The notes under the pieces: model-generated
Databases searched by the model: none
Seen by the model: the letters and a program-made list of their open reading frames with translations, nothing else
Told to the model about the DNA's origin: nothing
Shown: piece after piece, positions 19,148 to 27,811 of the stretch
Position numbering within the stretch: position 1 is the first letter of the stretch
Layout of the letters: every line of letters starts with the position of its first letter
DNA from: Cohnella herbarum
Lineage (GTDB): Bacteria; Bacillota; Bacilli; Paenibacillales; Paenibacillaceae
NCBI RefSeq assembly: GCF_012849095.1
Contig: NZ_CP051680.1
Span: 992,001-1,056,000 of the forward strand
Length of the DNA: 64,000 nucleotides
Reading direction: 5' to 3'
Translations under genes and position numbers: made by a program

Positions 19148-20267
19148 GGGAATTGGCCTCCTTGATCATGGTTGATACGACCCATTCGTCTCTATGGATG
19201 ACTTCTATTCTCGAGACCTCGACTCGTTTCATTGCTTCCTCGCTGGATAGGCCCGCAACGGCGGTAATTTGCCATGCGGTATAATGCGTTACGCCCCGGC
19301 CGAGCACCCGGCCATCGGAATTGACGACTTCCACGACTTCTCCGGGGTGGAACTCGCCTTCGGCGGCAATGATACCTGCGGGAAGCAAACTGCGGCCTTT
19401 GTTGAGCAGGGCATCCTCGGCTCCGGCATCGACGACGATCCGGCCTTGGGGGACGGAGAGAAACCCGACCCAATGTTTCTTGGCGGACAGGGAATGCAGA
19501 GAAGAGGCGAAATAAGTGCCTTTGCCGTGTCCAGCGACCGCCGCTAGGAGATCGCCCGGCTCGGATACGCGTCCGACGAAGAGAGGAACGCCGCCTTGCA
19601 TCGCGATGCGGGCCGCCTCGATCTTGGAACGCATGCCGCCGGTGCCCACGGACGAACCGGCTCCGCCGGCGATCCGGTACAACTCGTCGGATAGAACTTC
19701 CACGCGTTCGATTCTTACGGCATCCGGAACTTTACGAGGATCCCCGGTATAGACGCCATCCATGTCCGTCAAGATGTATAAGCCGTCGGCTTTAACCAGA
19801 TTAGCGACTAGCGCGGACAAGGAGTCGTTTTCGCCGAATTTGATTTCGTCCACGGCGACGGTGTCGTTCTCGTTAATAATCGGGATGGCTTGCTGTTTCA
19901 GCAGTTCTTCGATCGTTCTCGTCGCATTCTGAGCCCGGCTTCGATTGCTGAAATCGGGTCTGGTAAGCAGAATTTGGGCGGCGATGACGCCGCTTGCGTT
20001 TAAGGCCTCTTGGTAGGCTTCCATTAACAGCGCTTGGCCGACGGCGGCGGCCGCTTGTTTCTCGTGAACCAGCTTCGGTCGGGAGCTATACCCGAGACGG
20101 CGGAAACCAGCCGCGATAGCGCCCGAAGTGACTAACAGAACTTGATGTCCGTCGGCATGCAAAGAGGCGAGTTCATCCGCGAAAAATCGAACATGTTGAC
20201 GGTTTAATCCGCCCTCGTCCGAAGTAAGAGAGCTGCTTCCAATTTTGACAACGATACGTTTTCCCAT
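19140..20267 (-). CDS. proB: Glutamate 5-kinase
   Basis: The 375-residue enzyme phosphorylates glutamate in the first step of proline synthesis. The amino-acid kinase domain starts VVKIGSSSLTS and continues with LVTSGAIAAG, IINENDTVAVDEIKFGENDSLSA and ILTDMDGVYTGDPR. A C-terminal PUA domain covers about 285-365. Proline feedback inhibition is known for the family. AAGGGG lies before the ATG. Upstream is a T-box leader whose terminator ends about 25 bp before the start, so expression should rise when the cognate tRNA is uncharged. Confidence 0.96.
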   Translation of the reverse strand: MGKRIVVKIGSSSLTSDEGGLNRQHVRFFADELASLHADGHQVLLVTSGAIAAGFRRLGYSSRPKLVHEKQAAAAVGQALLMEAYQEALNASGVIAAQILLTRPDFSNRSRAQNATRTIEELLKQQAIPIINENDTVAVDEIKFGENDSLSALVANLVKADGLYILTDMDGVYTGDPRKVPDAVRIERVEVLSDELYRIAGGAGSSVGTGGMRSKIEAARIAMQGGVPLFVGRVSEPGDLLAAVAGHGKGTYFASSLHSLSAKKHWVGFLSVPQGRIVVDAGAEDALLNKGRSLLPAGIIAAEGEFHPGEVVEVVNSDGRVLGRGVTHYTAWQITAVAGLSSEEAMKRVEVSRIEVIHRDEWVVSTMIKEANSHE

Positions 20268-20289
20268 AAGTTCAACCCCTTATCAAGCC

Positions 20290-20565
20290 ATACAAAAAAC
20301 TCCAGTCCTAAACAAAGGACGGGAGTTTAACTTCCGCGGTACCACCTTCATTGACGGCACCTGTAAATAGAGGCAACCGTCCTCTCAAGACCCTGATAAC
20401 AGCAGGAACTGTCCGGCTCATCGCCGTCCGCTCGGGGATGGGGGAAGCGGGGGACAAGGTAAATTCTCTCAGCCTAGAAATTTACTCTCTGAACATGTCC
20501 GAATCCGATTCGTTTCCCGTCAATGCGTTCATATGGCCGCGCCGAATTCCGATCGGCGTCGAATT
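20290..20565 (-). ncRNA. T-box riboswitch leader (probably tRNA-Pro) before proB
   Basis: On the minus strand the conserved T-box sequence AAGGTGGTACCGCGG lies at about 20334-20348 and is followed by an intrinsic terminator. Upstream is a Stem I-like region: GTAAATT and AATTTAC pair around a loop with GGCTGAGAG, and GGACA pairs with TGTCC just outside. A CCCCCG run follows, which offers proline codons (CCC or CCG), but I could not fix the specifier triplet. T-box control of proBA is known in Bacillus. Confidence 0.88.
20294..20327 (-). terminator. T-box regulated terminator
   Basis: On the minus strand AACTCC-GTCC pairs with GGAC-GGAGTT around TTTGTTTA, followed by a T-run. It competes with the antiterminator formed by the T-box sequence just upstream. 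Confidence 0.88.
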
Positions 20566-20571
20566 ATCCTA

Positions 20572-20600
20572 AGAATACCATGCCCCATAAGGCTTGTAAA
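20572..20600 (-). promoter_or_regulatory. Promoter of the pro-mtn transcription unit
   Basis: TTTACA (20595-20600, minus strand) and TATTCT (20572-20577) are spaced by 17 bp and lie just upstream of the T-box leader, 25 bp downstream of the mtnE stop. Confidence 0.6.
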
Positions 20601-20624
20601 GAAACGAGGGGCAATGTTCACGGT

Positions 20625-21800
20625 TTAGAACAGCCCTAATTTTCCGATTCTAGCCGCGACTTCGCGCAAGCGGTCTTCGGTTGTGAGCAAGCCAAGTCTC
20701 ACGTAACCTTCTCCGTTTTCTCCGAATCCGGAGCCGGGAGCTACGACGACGTCGGCCTGTTCCAGCAACAAGTCGGCGAAAGACATCGAAGTATGGCCTT
20801 TCGGAACGGGGAGCCAGCAGAAGAAAGAGCCTGCCGGTTTGGTCGCTTTCCAACCGATCTCCTCGAGAGCTCCGTAGAGCGCGTTACGCCTGCTTTCATA
20901 AGTAGCAACCAGCTCGCGTACCGATTGCTGAGAGCCGGATAACGCTTCCGCCGCTGCTTCTTGAATCCCGCCGAAAAGACTGCAATACATATGATCTTGA
21001 ATAAGGTTGATCATTTCGATGATTTCCGGATTGCCGAGCGCGAAACCGACCCGCCATCCGGCCATGTTATACGATTTGGATAACGTATAAAACTCGACTC
21101 CGACTTCCTTGGCGCCCGGCGTCTCCAGAAAACTGATCGGGCGATTGCCGTCGAAGCCGATCGCTCCGTAAGCGAAGTCGCTAGCGACGACAACTCCGTT
21201 GTTCTTGGCGAAAGCGACGGTTTGTTCGTAAAATTCAGGCGTAGCCGTCGCCGAAGTCGGATTGTTGGGGTAGTTGAGAAACATAAGCTTGGCGCGTTCG
21301 AGATCAGCCGGGGCTATGGCGCTATAGTCCGGAAGAAAATCGTTCTTTTCCTTAAGAGGCATGAATGACATCTCGGCGCCGGCAAGCGCTACACCCGACC
21401 AATAATCGGGATATCCCGGATCCGGAACGAGACATACGTCGCCGGGATTGAGCAGGCATTGGCTGATCTCGATCAAACCGGATTTACCGCCGAATAGGAC
21501 GGCAACTTCCGTTTCGGGATTCAACTCTACTCCGTAGTCTTCCGAATATCGCTTGGCGACGGCTTCTTTCAAAAAAGGAAATCCGCGGAAAGGCGGATAT
21601 TTGTGATATTTAGCGTTTTCCGCTGCGCTTTGCAGTCTTCGAACGATCGTCGGAGGCGTCGGAAGATCCGGATTTCCTTGTCCGAGATTGATGACGTCGC
21701 TTCCGGTCGCCGCTCTTGCGTTGGCTTTGGCGACCAATGCGGCGAAAAATTGCTCAGGCAACTTTTGAAGCCTTTTGGCCGGTGCAATAGTAAAGGTCAT
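20625..21800 (-). CDS. mtnE: Aminotransferase, probably KMTB-glutamine transaminase MtnE
   Basis: The 391-residue fold-type I PLP enzyme has the PLP Lys in YTLSKSYNMAGWRVGF (about 233-248) and the substrate-binding LNYPNNPTSATAT near 168. INLGQGNPDLPTPP at the N terminus resembles Bacillus MtnE, which transaminates 4-methylthio-2-oxobutanoate to methionine, the final salvage step. LL-diaminopimelate aminotransferase is a related alternative. The location next to mtnU and upstream of mtnWXB supports MtnE. The gene ends before the proB promoter, so it is probably a separate transcript. Confidence 0.8.
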   Translation of the reverse strand: MTFTIAPAKRLQKLPEQFFAALVAKANARAATGSDVINLGQGNPDLPTPPTIVRRLQSAAENAKYHKYPPFRGFPFLKEAVAKRYSEDYGVELNPETEVAVLFGGKSGLIEISQCLLNPGDVCLVPDPGYPDYWSGVALAGAEMSFMPLKEKNDFLPDYSAIAPADLERAKLMFLNYPNNPTSATATPEFYEQTVAFAKNNGVVVASDFAYGAIGFDGNRPISFLETPGAKEVGVEFYTLSKSYNMAGWRVGFALGNPEIIEMINLIQDHMYCSLFGGIQEAAAEALSGSQQSVRELVATYESRRNALYGALEEIGWKATKPAGSFFCWLPVPKGHTSMSFADLLLEQADVVVAPGSGFGENGEGYVRLGLLTTEDRLREVAARIGKLGLF

Positions 21801-22015
21801 GCTGAATCGTCACGCTCCGTCATGCATAAGTTTTGGATACGATGAATGTAGCACAATGAAACCTGCTCGGCAACGGATTTAAGGATGTTTTTACAAAAAA
21901 TCTGAGTTAACGGATAGGAATTATTAATTCGCTCGTTTCAAGTTGCCGTATATCCGTCTATGCAGTACGATGGGAGTCATAGCGAACGCGAAGTAAACGG
22001 TAGGAGTGAATCGAG

Positions 22016-22813
22016 ATGTCAACCCCATTGCGCCTTGCGCTGATCCAGATGAATATTGAAGCCGGAAATCCCGAAGCGAACTTTGCGAAAATGGAAGCGA
22101 AGCTGGAGGAGGCAGCCGCGCTCGATCCCAAGCCGGATTTGATTATCCTTCCCGAAATGTGGAACACGGGTTACGCGTTAACGGAAATAGCGACGTTAGC
22201 TGATGCGGATGGAAAACGTACAAAGGCTATCGTTTCGGAGTTTTGCAGAAAATACGAAGTCAACGTTCTGGCCGGTTCCATCGCTCAATTGCGAGGCGAT
22301 GCGGTAACGAACACGATACACGTATTCGACAGGGAAGGTACGTCGGTTGCGGAGTATAGTAAAATCCATCTTTTTCAGCTCATGAACGAACATTTGCACT
22401 TGGAAGCGGGGGACATTCCCGGACATTTCGAATTAGAAGGTACCCCGGCAGCGGCGATGATCTGTTATGACATCCGTTTCCCGGAGTTGGCGCGCAAGCT
22501 GGCTTTAGGCGGAGCGAAAATATTGTTCGTTCCGGCGGAGTGGCCGCATCCTCGCTTGCACCATTGGCGGACGTTGCTGCAAGCGCGGGCAATCGAGAAT
22601 CAAATGTACGTCGTATCATGCAATACGGTCGGAGAGAGCGGCGGCGCGAATTTCTTCGGCCATTCCATGATCATCGATCCATGGGGCGAAGTGATCGCGG
22701 AAGCCGAGGAGAAGGAGACGATCCTAGTCGCGAACGTCGACCTCGCGCTTGTTGACGAAGTCAGGGGCCGAATACCGGTATTCTCGGATCGCAGACCGGC
22801 GATATACGAGTGA
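22016..22813 (+). CDS. mtnU: Carbon-nitrogen hydrolase, omega-amidase-like MtnU
   Basis: The 265-residue nitrilase-superfamily protein shows the Glu-Lys-Cys triad: E in LPEMWNTGYAL (near 44), K in YSKIHLFQLMNEH (near 112) and C in AMICYDIRFPEL (near 146). Relatives deaminate alpha-ketoglutaramate, removing the product of glutamine-dependent transamination by MtnE. GGTAGGAG precedes the ATG. It is transcribed divergently from mtnE across 215 bp, as mtnU and mtnE neighbour each other in Bacillus. Other carbon-nitrogen hydrolase activities remain possible. Confidence 0.85.
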   Translation: MSTPLRLALIQMNIEAGNPEANFAKMEAKLEEAAALDPKPDLIILPEMWNTGYALTEIATLADADGKRTKAIVSEFCRKYEVNVLAGSIAQLRGDAVTNTIHVFDREGTSVAEYSKIHLFQLMNEHLHLEAGDIPGHFELEGTPAAAMICYDIRFPELARKLALGGAKILFVPAEWPHPRLHHWRTLLQARAIENQMYVVSCNTVGESGGANFFGHSMIIDPWGEVIAEAEEKETILVANVDLALVDEVRGRIPVFSDRRPAIYE

Positions 22814-22862
22814 AGGTGTCGCCCCTTCGAGTAACTAAACTCAGCGCACTCTGTATGTTCAT

Positions 22863-23768
22863 CTACTTCGCGATTTTCTCTAACGTCGCCCGGAAAGTCG
22901 CAATGAAGGCCTCGGCGGCATTGGACAAATAACGTCCTTTCCGATAAGCGATAACGAGCGTCCTCGTAGGGTTTCCCTCCAACGTTAAGTATACCGGGGC
23001 ACGTCCTTGCCAGTCATTGCGGGTGACCATTTTTGGCAAGAAGGCGATTCCCATTCCGGCGGCTACGAGCGACTGGACCGTTTCGATATTGCCGCTCTCG
23101 AAAACGACTCTCGGGTCGAAGCCGGCGGATTGGCATAAATCGTGGGCGATCGCGCGGAAGCCTTGTCCTTTCTTCAATAGAACGAACGGCTCGTCTCGCA
23201 GTCTGGCTATCGGAATGATCGCGTCCTTGAACTCGGGCTCGGCTAGCGGATGATCCGGCGGGACGGCGAGGCAGATGCCTTCTTCGATAACCGGCAAATA
23301 AGCAAGCGAAGGCTCGACGAGCGGGAGAGAGAGCAAGCTCACGTCCGTGCCCCCGTTGGCGGTTAGTTGCTCTAGTCGTCTGGTCGATTCTTCGATCAGC
23401 ACGATTTCGATATTCGGATAAGATTCCCGGAAGACGGGGAGGACTTGCGGCAGCACGTGGGATCCGGTCATTGGTAAGCTGCCGACGACGAGCCGTCCCT
23501 TGCGCATATCCGCGATATCTTCCATTTCCTTGCGCAGTTGATCCGCCATGTCGACGATTTGTTGGGCTTTCTCGACGAAGACGGAGCCCGCGTGAGTAAG
23601 CTCTACGGAGTTGGTGCTCCGCTTGAATAATAGCACTCCTAATTCCTTCTCCAGCTTCGACAACTGCTGGCTAAGGGAGGGCTGGGCGATATGAAGCTTC
23701 TCGGCCGCGCGGGAGAAGTTTCTTTCGGTCGCGATCTGTATCGTATACAGCAATTGACGGAATTCCAT
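22863..23768 (-). CDS. LysR-family transcriptional regulator
   Basis: The 301-residue protein has an N-terminal winged helix-turn-helix (residues 1-60; FSRAAEKLHIAQPSLSQQLSKLEKELG) and a C-terminal effector-binding domain of the periplasmic-binding-protein type (about 90-295). The ATG at 23768 fits AGAGG 8 bases upstream; the in-frame ATG at 23772-23774 is only two bases from that site and is rejected. It is divergent from leuCD, and LysR regulators commonly control a divergent neighbour, so control of leuCD is a reasonable inference. The effector cannot be read from sequence. Confidence 0.9.
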   Translation of the reverse strand: MEFRQLLYTIQIATERNFSRAAEKLHIAQPSLSQQLSKLEKELGVLLFKRSTNSVELTHAGSVFVEKAQQIVDMADQLRKEMEDIADMRKGRLVVGSLPMTGSHVLPQVLPVFRESYPNIEIVLIEESTRRLEQLTANGGTDVSLLSLPLVEPSLAYLPVIEEGICLAVPPDHPLAEPEFKDAIIPIARLRDEPFVLLKKGQGFRAIAHDLCQSAGFDPRVVFESGNIETVQSLVAAGMGIAFLPKMVTRNDWQGRAPVYLTLEGNPTRTLVIAYRKGRYLSNAAEAFIATFRATLEKIAK

Positions 23769-23834
23769 CACCATAACCTCTTTTCATTAACTGTGTTTAT
23801 TGGTGCTTCATAGTCTGGAACTATTAACCTTATA

Positions 23835-23845
23835 GATATTATATC
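23835..23845. promoter_or_regulatory. Dyad next to the leuC -35 (candidate LysR-type site)
   Basis: GATATTATATC is a perfect palindrome with one central base in the LysR-leuC divergent region, directly before a -35-like TTGGAA (23846-23851). LysR proteins typically bind AT-rich dyads in this position. Binding is not shown. Confidence 0.35.
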
Positions 23846-23875
23846 TTGGAACAATGAAAGAATAAATGTTAAGAT
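23846..23875 (+). promoter_or_regulatory. Candidate leuCD promoter
   Basis: TTGGAA (23846-23851) and TAAGAT (23870-23875) are 18 bp apart, placing the start of transcription near 23882, just before the leader stem-loop. Confidence 0.4.
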
Positions 23876-23895
23876 GGATTCAACTTAAAGTGAGT

Positions 23896-23928
23896 GTTCA
23901 AAAAGTCAGGTTTTCAGCATTTTTGAAC
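23896..23928 (+). promoter_or_regulatory. Stem-loop in the leuC 5' leader
   Basis: GTTCAAAAA (23896-23904) pairs perfectly with TTTTTGAAC (23920-23928) around a 15-base loop. It lies about 27 bases before the leuC ribosome binding site (GGGGTGA at 23955). No T-run follows, so simple termination is unlikely. It could be a protein-binding or mRNA-stability element. Confidence 0.5.
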
Positions 23929-23969
23929 TACTTCTTAAAAGAGTCCTTCCTATTGGGGTGAACAGAGAC

Positions 23970-25391
23970 ATGAGTAAACAAACAATGTTCGAGAAAATTT
24001 GGAACAACCACGTCATCGTCGCTGAAGAAGGAAAGCCTAGCATCCTTTACATCGACCTGCATCTGGTGCACGAAGTAACATCTCCGCAAGCATTCGAAGG
24101 CTTGCGCTTGTCCGGACGCAAAGTAAGACGTCCGGAACTGACATTCGCGACTATGGATCACAACGTACCTACGAAAGACCGTTTCAACATTTCCGATCCG
24201 ATTTCGAAGCAGCAGGTGGATACTTTAACGACCAACTGCCAAGAATTCGGCGTTAAGCTGTACGACTTGAACACGATCGACCAAGGCGTCGTTCACGTTA
24301 TGGGACCCGAGCTCGGCTTGACTCATCCCGGCAAAACGATCGTATGCGGAGACAGCCATACGTCCACGCATGGCGCGTTCGGCGCGTTGGCGTTCGGTAT
24401 CGGAACAAGCGAAGTAGAGCACGTTCTCGCTACGCAATGCTTGCAACAATCGAAAGCCAAAACGATGGTAATCCGCTTCAACGGCAAACGTAAACCGGGC
24501 ATTACGGCGAAAGACATGATTCTGGGTCTGATCGCGCAATACGGTACGGATTTCGGAACCGGATACGTTATGGAGTACACGGGCGAAGCCATTCGTTCGT
24601 TATCGATGGAAGAGCGCATGACCGTCTGCAACATGTCCATTGAAGCCGGCGCCCGCGCCGGATTGATCGCTCCGGACGAAACGACTTTCGAATACTTGCG
24701 CGGTCGCGAATACGCTCCTCAAGGCGCCGCTTTCGATGCGGCCGTCGAGCAATGGAAAGCACTGTGCACCGACGAAGGCGCTGAATTCGATTCCGTGATC
24801 GACTTCGACGTTGACGCTCTGATTCCCCAAGTCACTTGGGGCACAAGCCCGGGCATGGGAACAGGCATCACGGCTACCGTACCTGTACCCGAGAACCTGC
24901 CGACCGAGAACGAGCGCAAAGCGGCAGCAAGCGCGCTTGAGTATATGGATCTTAAACCGGGCACTCCGATGACCGACATCGAGATTGATTACGTCTTTAT
25001 CGGATCTTGCACGAACGGACGTATCGAGGACTTGAGAGCGGCTGCTTCCGTAGCGCGCGGACACAAGGTAAGCTCGAAAGTAACGGCAATCGTCGTTCCG
25101 GGTTCCGGTCGCGTTAAGATTCAAGCGGAAAAAGAAGGCCTGGACAAGGTGTTCACAGAGGCGGGCTTCGAATGGCGCGAAGCGGGTTGCAGCATGTGCT
25201 TGGCGATGAACCCGGACGTTCTTAAGCCGGGCCAACGTTGCGCATCGACATCGAACCGTAACTTCGAAGGCCGTCAAGGCCGCGGCGGACGCACGCATCT
25301 CGTTTCTCCGGAAATGGCTGCGGCGGCGGCGGTTCAAGGACGTTTCGTCGATGTTCGCACGTGGGATTTCAAATCCGAAGTGAAGGCGTAA
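23970..25391 (+). CDS. leuC: 3-isopropylmalate dehydratase, large subunit
   Basis: The 473-residue aconitase-family subunit isomerises 2- to 3-isopropylmalate in leucine synthesis together with LeuD. The 4Fe-4S cluster Cys ligands are in GSCTNGR (about 347) and [10 protein letters not shown] (about 407-410). Substrate-loop blocks include [32 protein letters not shown]. The ATG at 23970 is preferred because GGGGTGA lies 8 bases before it; the GTG at 23958 is part of that site. leuD follows after 63 bp. leuA and leuB are not in the window. Confidence 0.96.
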   Translation: MSKQTMFEKIWNNHVIVAEEGKPSILYIDLHLVHEVTSPQAFEGLRLSGRKVRRPELTFATMDHNVPTKDRFNISDPISKQQVDTLTTNCQEFGVKLYDLNTIDQGVVHVMGPELGLTHPGKTIVCGDSHTSTHGAFGALAFGIGTSEVEHVLATQCLQQSKAKTMVIRFNGKRKPGITAKDMILGLIAQYGTDFGTGYVMEYTGEAIRSLSMEERMTVCNMSIEAGARAGLIAPDETTFEYLRGREYAPQGAAFDAAVEQWKALCTDEGAEFDSVIDFDVDALIPQVTWGTSPGMGTGITATVPVPENLPTENERKAAASALEYMDLKPGTPMTDIEIDYVFIGSCTNGRIEDLRAAASVARGHKVSSKVTAIVVPGSGRVKIQAEKEGLDKVFTEAGFEWREAGCSMCLAMNPDVLKPGQRCASTSNRNFEGRQGRGGRTHLVSPEMAAAAAVQGRFVDVRTWDFKSEVKA

Positions 25392-25454
25392 CTTGACTAC
25401 CGAGCGCACCTAGCGTTGCTGGCTAGCGGTAGCAATCTGAGGAGGATCAACACT

Positions 25455-26057
25455 ATGGAAGCTTTTGTACAATTAAACGGACTTGTCGCCCCGGTTGACC
25501 GGGTTAACGTAGATACGGATGCTATCATTCCTAAGCAATTTTTGAAAAGAATCGAAAGAAGCGGATTCGGTCAATTTTTGTTCTTCGAGTGGAGATGGGA
25601 TGAACAGGGTAACGTCATTCCCGAATTCAACCTGAACAAACCGCGTTACCAAGGCGCTTCCGTCTTGCTGTCTCGCGCCAACTTCGGATGCGGATCTTCC
25701 CGCGAGCATGCTCCATGGGCGATTATGGATTACGGATTTCGTTGCATTATCGCTCCGTCGTTCGCGGACATTTTCTATAACAACTGCTTTAAGAACGGCA
25801 TTCTGCCGATCAAGCTGAGCGAAGAGCAAGTCGACGATCTGTTCAAGCGCACGGAAGCGACGGAAGGCTACAAGTTGGTCGTCGATCTTGAGAACAAGGT
25901 GATCTCGGACAACGAAGGCTTGAACATTCCGTTCGAATTAGACGAGCATCGCCGCCAGTTCCTGTTGCAGGGCTTGGACGATATCGGTCTTACGCTTAAA
26001 CACGAAGCTTCGATCACGGCTTACGAAGCGAAACGCGCCGCAGCGGTTAACGCTTAA
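25455..26057 (+). CDS. leuD: 3-isopropylmalate dehydratase, small subunit
   Basis: The 200-residue swivel-domain subunit completes the LeuCD heterodimer. [42 protein letters not shown] is the family core. GAGGAGG at 25439-25445 selects the ATG at 25455 over an upstream in-frame ATG at 25416. It is co-transcribed with leuC and followed by a terminator. Confidence 0.95.
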   Translation: MEAFVQLNGLVAPVDRVNVDTDAIIPKQFLKRIERSGFGQFLFFEWRWDEQGNVIPEFNLNKPRYQGASVLLSRANFGCGSSREHAPWAIMDYGFRCIIAPSFADIFYNNCFKNGILPIKLSEEQVDDLFKRTEATEGYKLVVDLENKVISDNEGLNIPFELDEHRRQFLLQGLDDIGLTLKHEASITAYEAKRAAAVNA

Positions 26058-26101
26058 TCGAGTTACCTGCCATAAATTGCCGCTTCAGGCAGTACGGAAG
26101 G

Positions 26102-26148
26102 CCTTTTGTCCCCGATTCGGCAAAATTCGGGACAAAGGGTCTTTTTTT
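26102..26148 (+). terminator. Terminator after leuD
   Basis: CCTTTTGTCCC (26102-26112) pairs with GGGACAAAGGG (26129-26139), with one G-T wobble, followed by TCTTTTTTT. Confidence 0.9.
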
Positions 26149-26262
26149 CCTCCGTTTCGCAACTTTTCATGTTTCTCGACGTCTAATGGTTGGTGGACAA
26201 GCCGCGGTACTCGTACTTCATTCGGCAAAGTTCGCAAATCTTTTTTTACATCGAGGTGAAGC

Positions 26263-27750
26263 ATGAAGAAGTGGTTAGTCTTGTTGTTCGTCGTCACTGG
26301 CATGCTGTTCCTGAGTGCAGGCATCGTTAGCGCCGCCAAAGCGGAGACGTTAACGCCCAAGCTTATACTGGACGGCAAAGCTTTACAGCCCCAAGTCCCT
26401 CCGATCGTCGTGGGTCAGACGGTAATGATTCCCGTACGCATCGCGACATCCAATTTGGGATACAAGGTAGATTACGACAATAAGAAAAAACAGGTGACGG
26501 TATCGAACGGTTCCAAGCAACTGGTCATGACGTTGGACCAGAAGACGGCATACCTCGATAACAAACCGCAGGAAATGGTTAAGCCGCCCTTGTTGGTTTC
26601 TCAAAACATACTTATTCCTCTTAGATTTCTCGGCGACTCTCTCGGCGTCCAAGTTTTCTGGGATAATCAAATTAAATCCGCTTTTCTATACTCGTCGAAC
26701 GGCGGGGAGAGCGGAAACAACGGAGAGAACAAACCTACCGATCCTCCGGGCGGCGGTTTGATCGGCATCGTCGATCCGGAAGAAGAAACGCCTGGCGGAG
26801 GAAGCGAGACGGTTCCTCCAACGACGCCGGAAATCCCTCCGGTCGAGCAGAAGATTTCGGGAAATCTCTATGAGGTTCGCTACGAGACGGATGCGGTCGT
26901 GCTGAAATACGACGGGTTTACCGTTCCTAACGCGTTTAAGCTCGACAATCCTAAGAGAATCGTTATCGATATTCCGAATACCCAATACATAGCAGGTTTT
27001 CTGCCTACGGTCGATTTCGCGCTCGCAAAAGAAGGCAAACTTCCCGTTACGGGACATGAAGCGTTGCAATCGATTCGGTATTCGATGTTCGGAGAAACGG
27101 TGAAATCCCCTAGGTTCGTGCTTGATCTGAATCAGAACTGGGATTACGAGCTCGTGAATGATCCGACGGCCGGCGAACTGAGGATACTGCTCAAGAAACC
27201 GCAGCCCGATAAGTCGTTGTACACGGTCGTTCTGGATGCTGGACACGGCGGAACGGATCCCGGCGCCATTAGCATATCGAAACGTCCGGAGAAAGATTTT
27301 AATCTATCGGTCGTTCTTAAAGTGAGAGATTTGCTGGCGGGAGACGAGAGAATCAAGCTAGTGCTTACTCGCTCCGATGATTCTTTCCCGACTTTGGATT
27401 CCCGATCTGCGCTGGCCAATTCCTTGAAAGCCGATCTATTCATCTCGGTCCACGCGAATAGCTACACCGCGGCGACTAACGGAACGGAAACTTATTATAC
27501 CCGCGAGGAAAGCAAAGCTTTCGCGAACTTAATGCATTCCTTGTATGCTCCGGTCACCGGCCTTAAGGACAACGGAGTTCGTTACAAGAGCCTAAGCGTG
27601 ACCAGGAAAACGACGATGCCGGCGATTCTTCTCGAGGTCGGTTACTTGTCAAGCAAGATCGACGAGCCGCAATTATGGACGAACGAGCTGCAAGATCGCG
27701 TCGCGCAAGCCATCTCTACGGGCATTAAGCAACAGTTGAATTTATTTTAA
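26263..27750 (+). CDS. Secreted N-acetylmuramoyl-L-alanine amidase
   Basis: The 495-residue exported cell-wall hydrolase cleaves the bond between MurNAc and the stem peptide. A signal peptide spans about 1-27. A copper-amine-oxidase-N-like domain (about 32-145; VGQTVMIPVRIATSN) is followed by a Pro/Gly/Glu linker (148-195), an AMIN domain (about 197-310) and a C-terminal Amidase_3 domain. Zn ligands are visible in VVLDAGHGGTDPGA (His, near 328) and SVHANS, and the catalytic Glu in LLEVGYLS near 465. GAGGTGAAGC precedes the ATG. The SLH-protein gene follows by about 60 bp, suggesting a shared cell-surface unit. Confidence 0.92.
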   Translation: MKKWLVLLFVVTGMLFLSAGIVSAAKAETLTPKLILDGKALQPQVPPIVVGQTVMIPVRIATSNLGYKVDYDNKKKQVTVSNGSKQLVMTLDQKTAYLDNKPQEMVKPPLLVSQNILIPLRFLGDSLGVQVFWDNQIKSAFLYSSNGGESGNNGENKPTDPPGGGLIGIVDPEEETPGGGSETVPPTTPEIPPVEQKISGNLYEVRYETDAVVLKYDGFTVPNAFKLDNPKRIVIDIPNTQYIAGFLPTVDFALAKEGKLPVTGHEALQSIRYSMFGETVKSPRFVLDLNQNWDYELVNDPTAGELRILLKKPQPDKSLYTVVLDAGHGGTDPGAISISKRPEKDFNLSVVLKVRDLLAGDERIKLVLTRSDDSFPTLDSRSALANSLKADLFISVHANSYTAATNGTETYYTREESKAFANLMHSLYAPVTGLKDNGVRYKSLSVTRKTTMPAILLEVGYLSSKIDEPQLWTNELQDRVAQAISTGIKQQLNLF

Positions 27751-27811
27751 GACATCCGGCCCCTAAGGGGGCCGGTATATCTGTATCTTGGGAGAGGGGA
27801 CAATTTTGACG

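Noticed and set aside
21855..21877. S-box-like core ATGAAACC..GGCAACGG in the mtnE-mtnU gap
   Set aside because: It lies on the strand of mtnU, but the upstream AGAG/GGAGGGA part of the SAM riboswitch and the terminator are missing.
22817..22834. Small hairpin GAAGG/CCTTC after mtnU
   Set aside because: The stem is only five bases with no T-run.
24600..25409. 269-codon frame opposite leuC
   Set aside because: It is an Arg-rich antisense frame caused by the codon pattern of leuC, which has clear family motifs.
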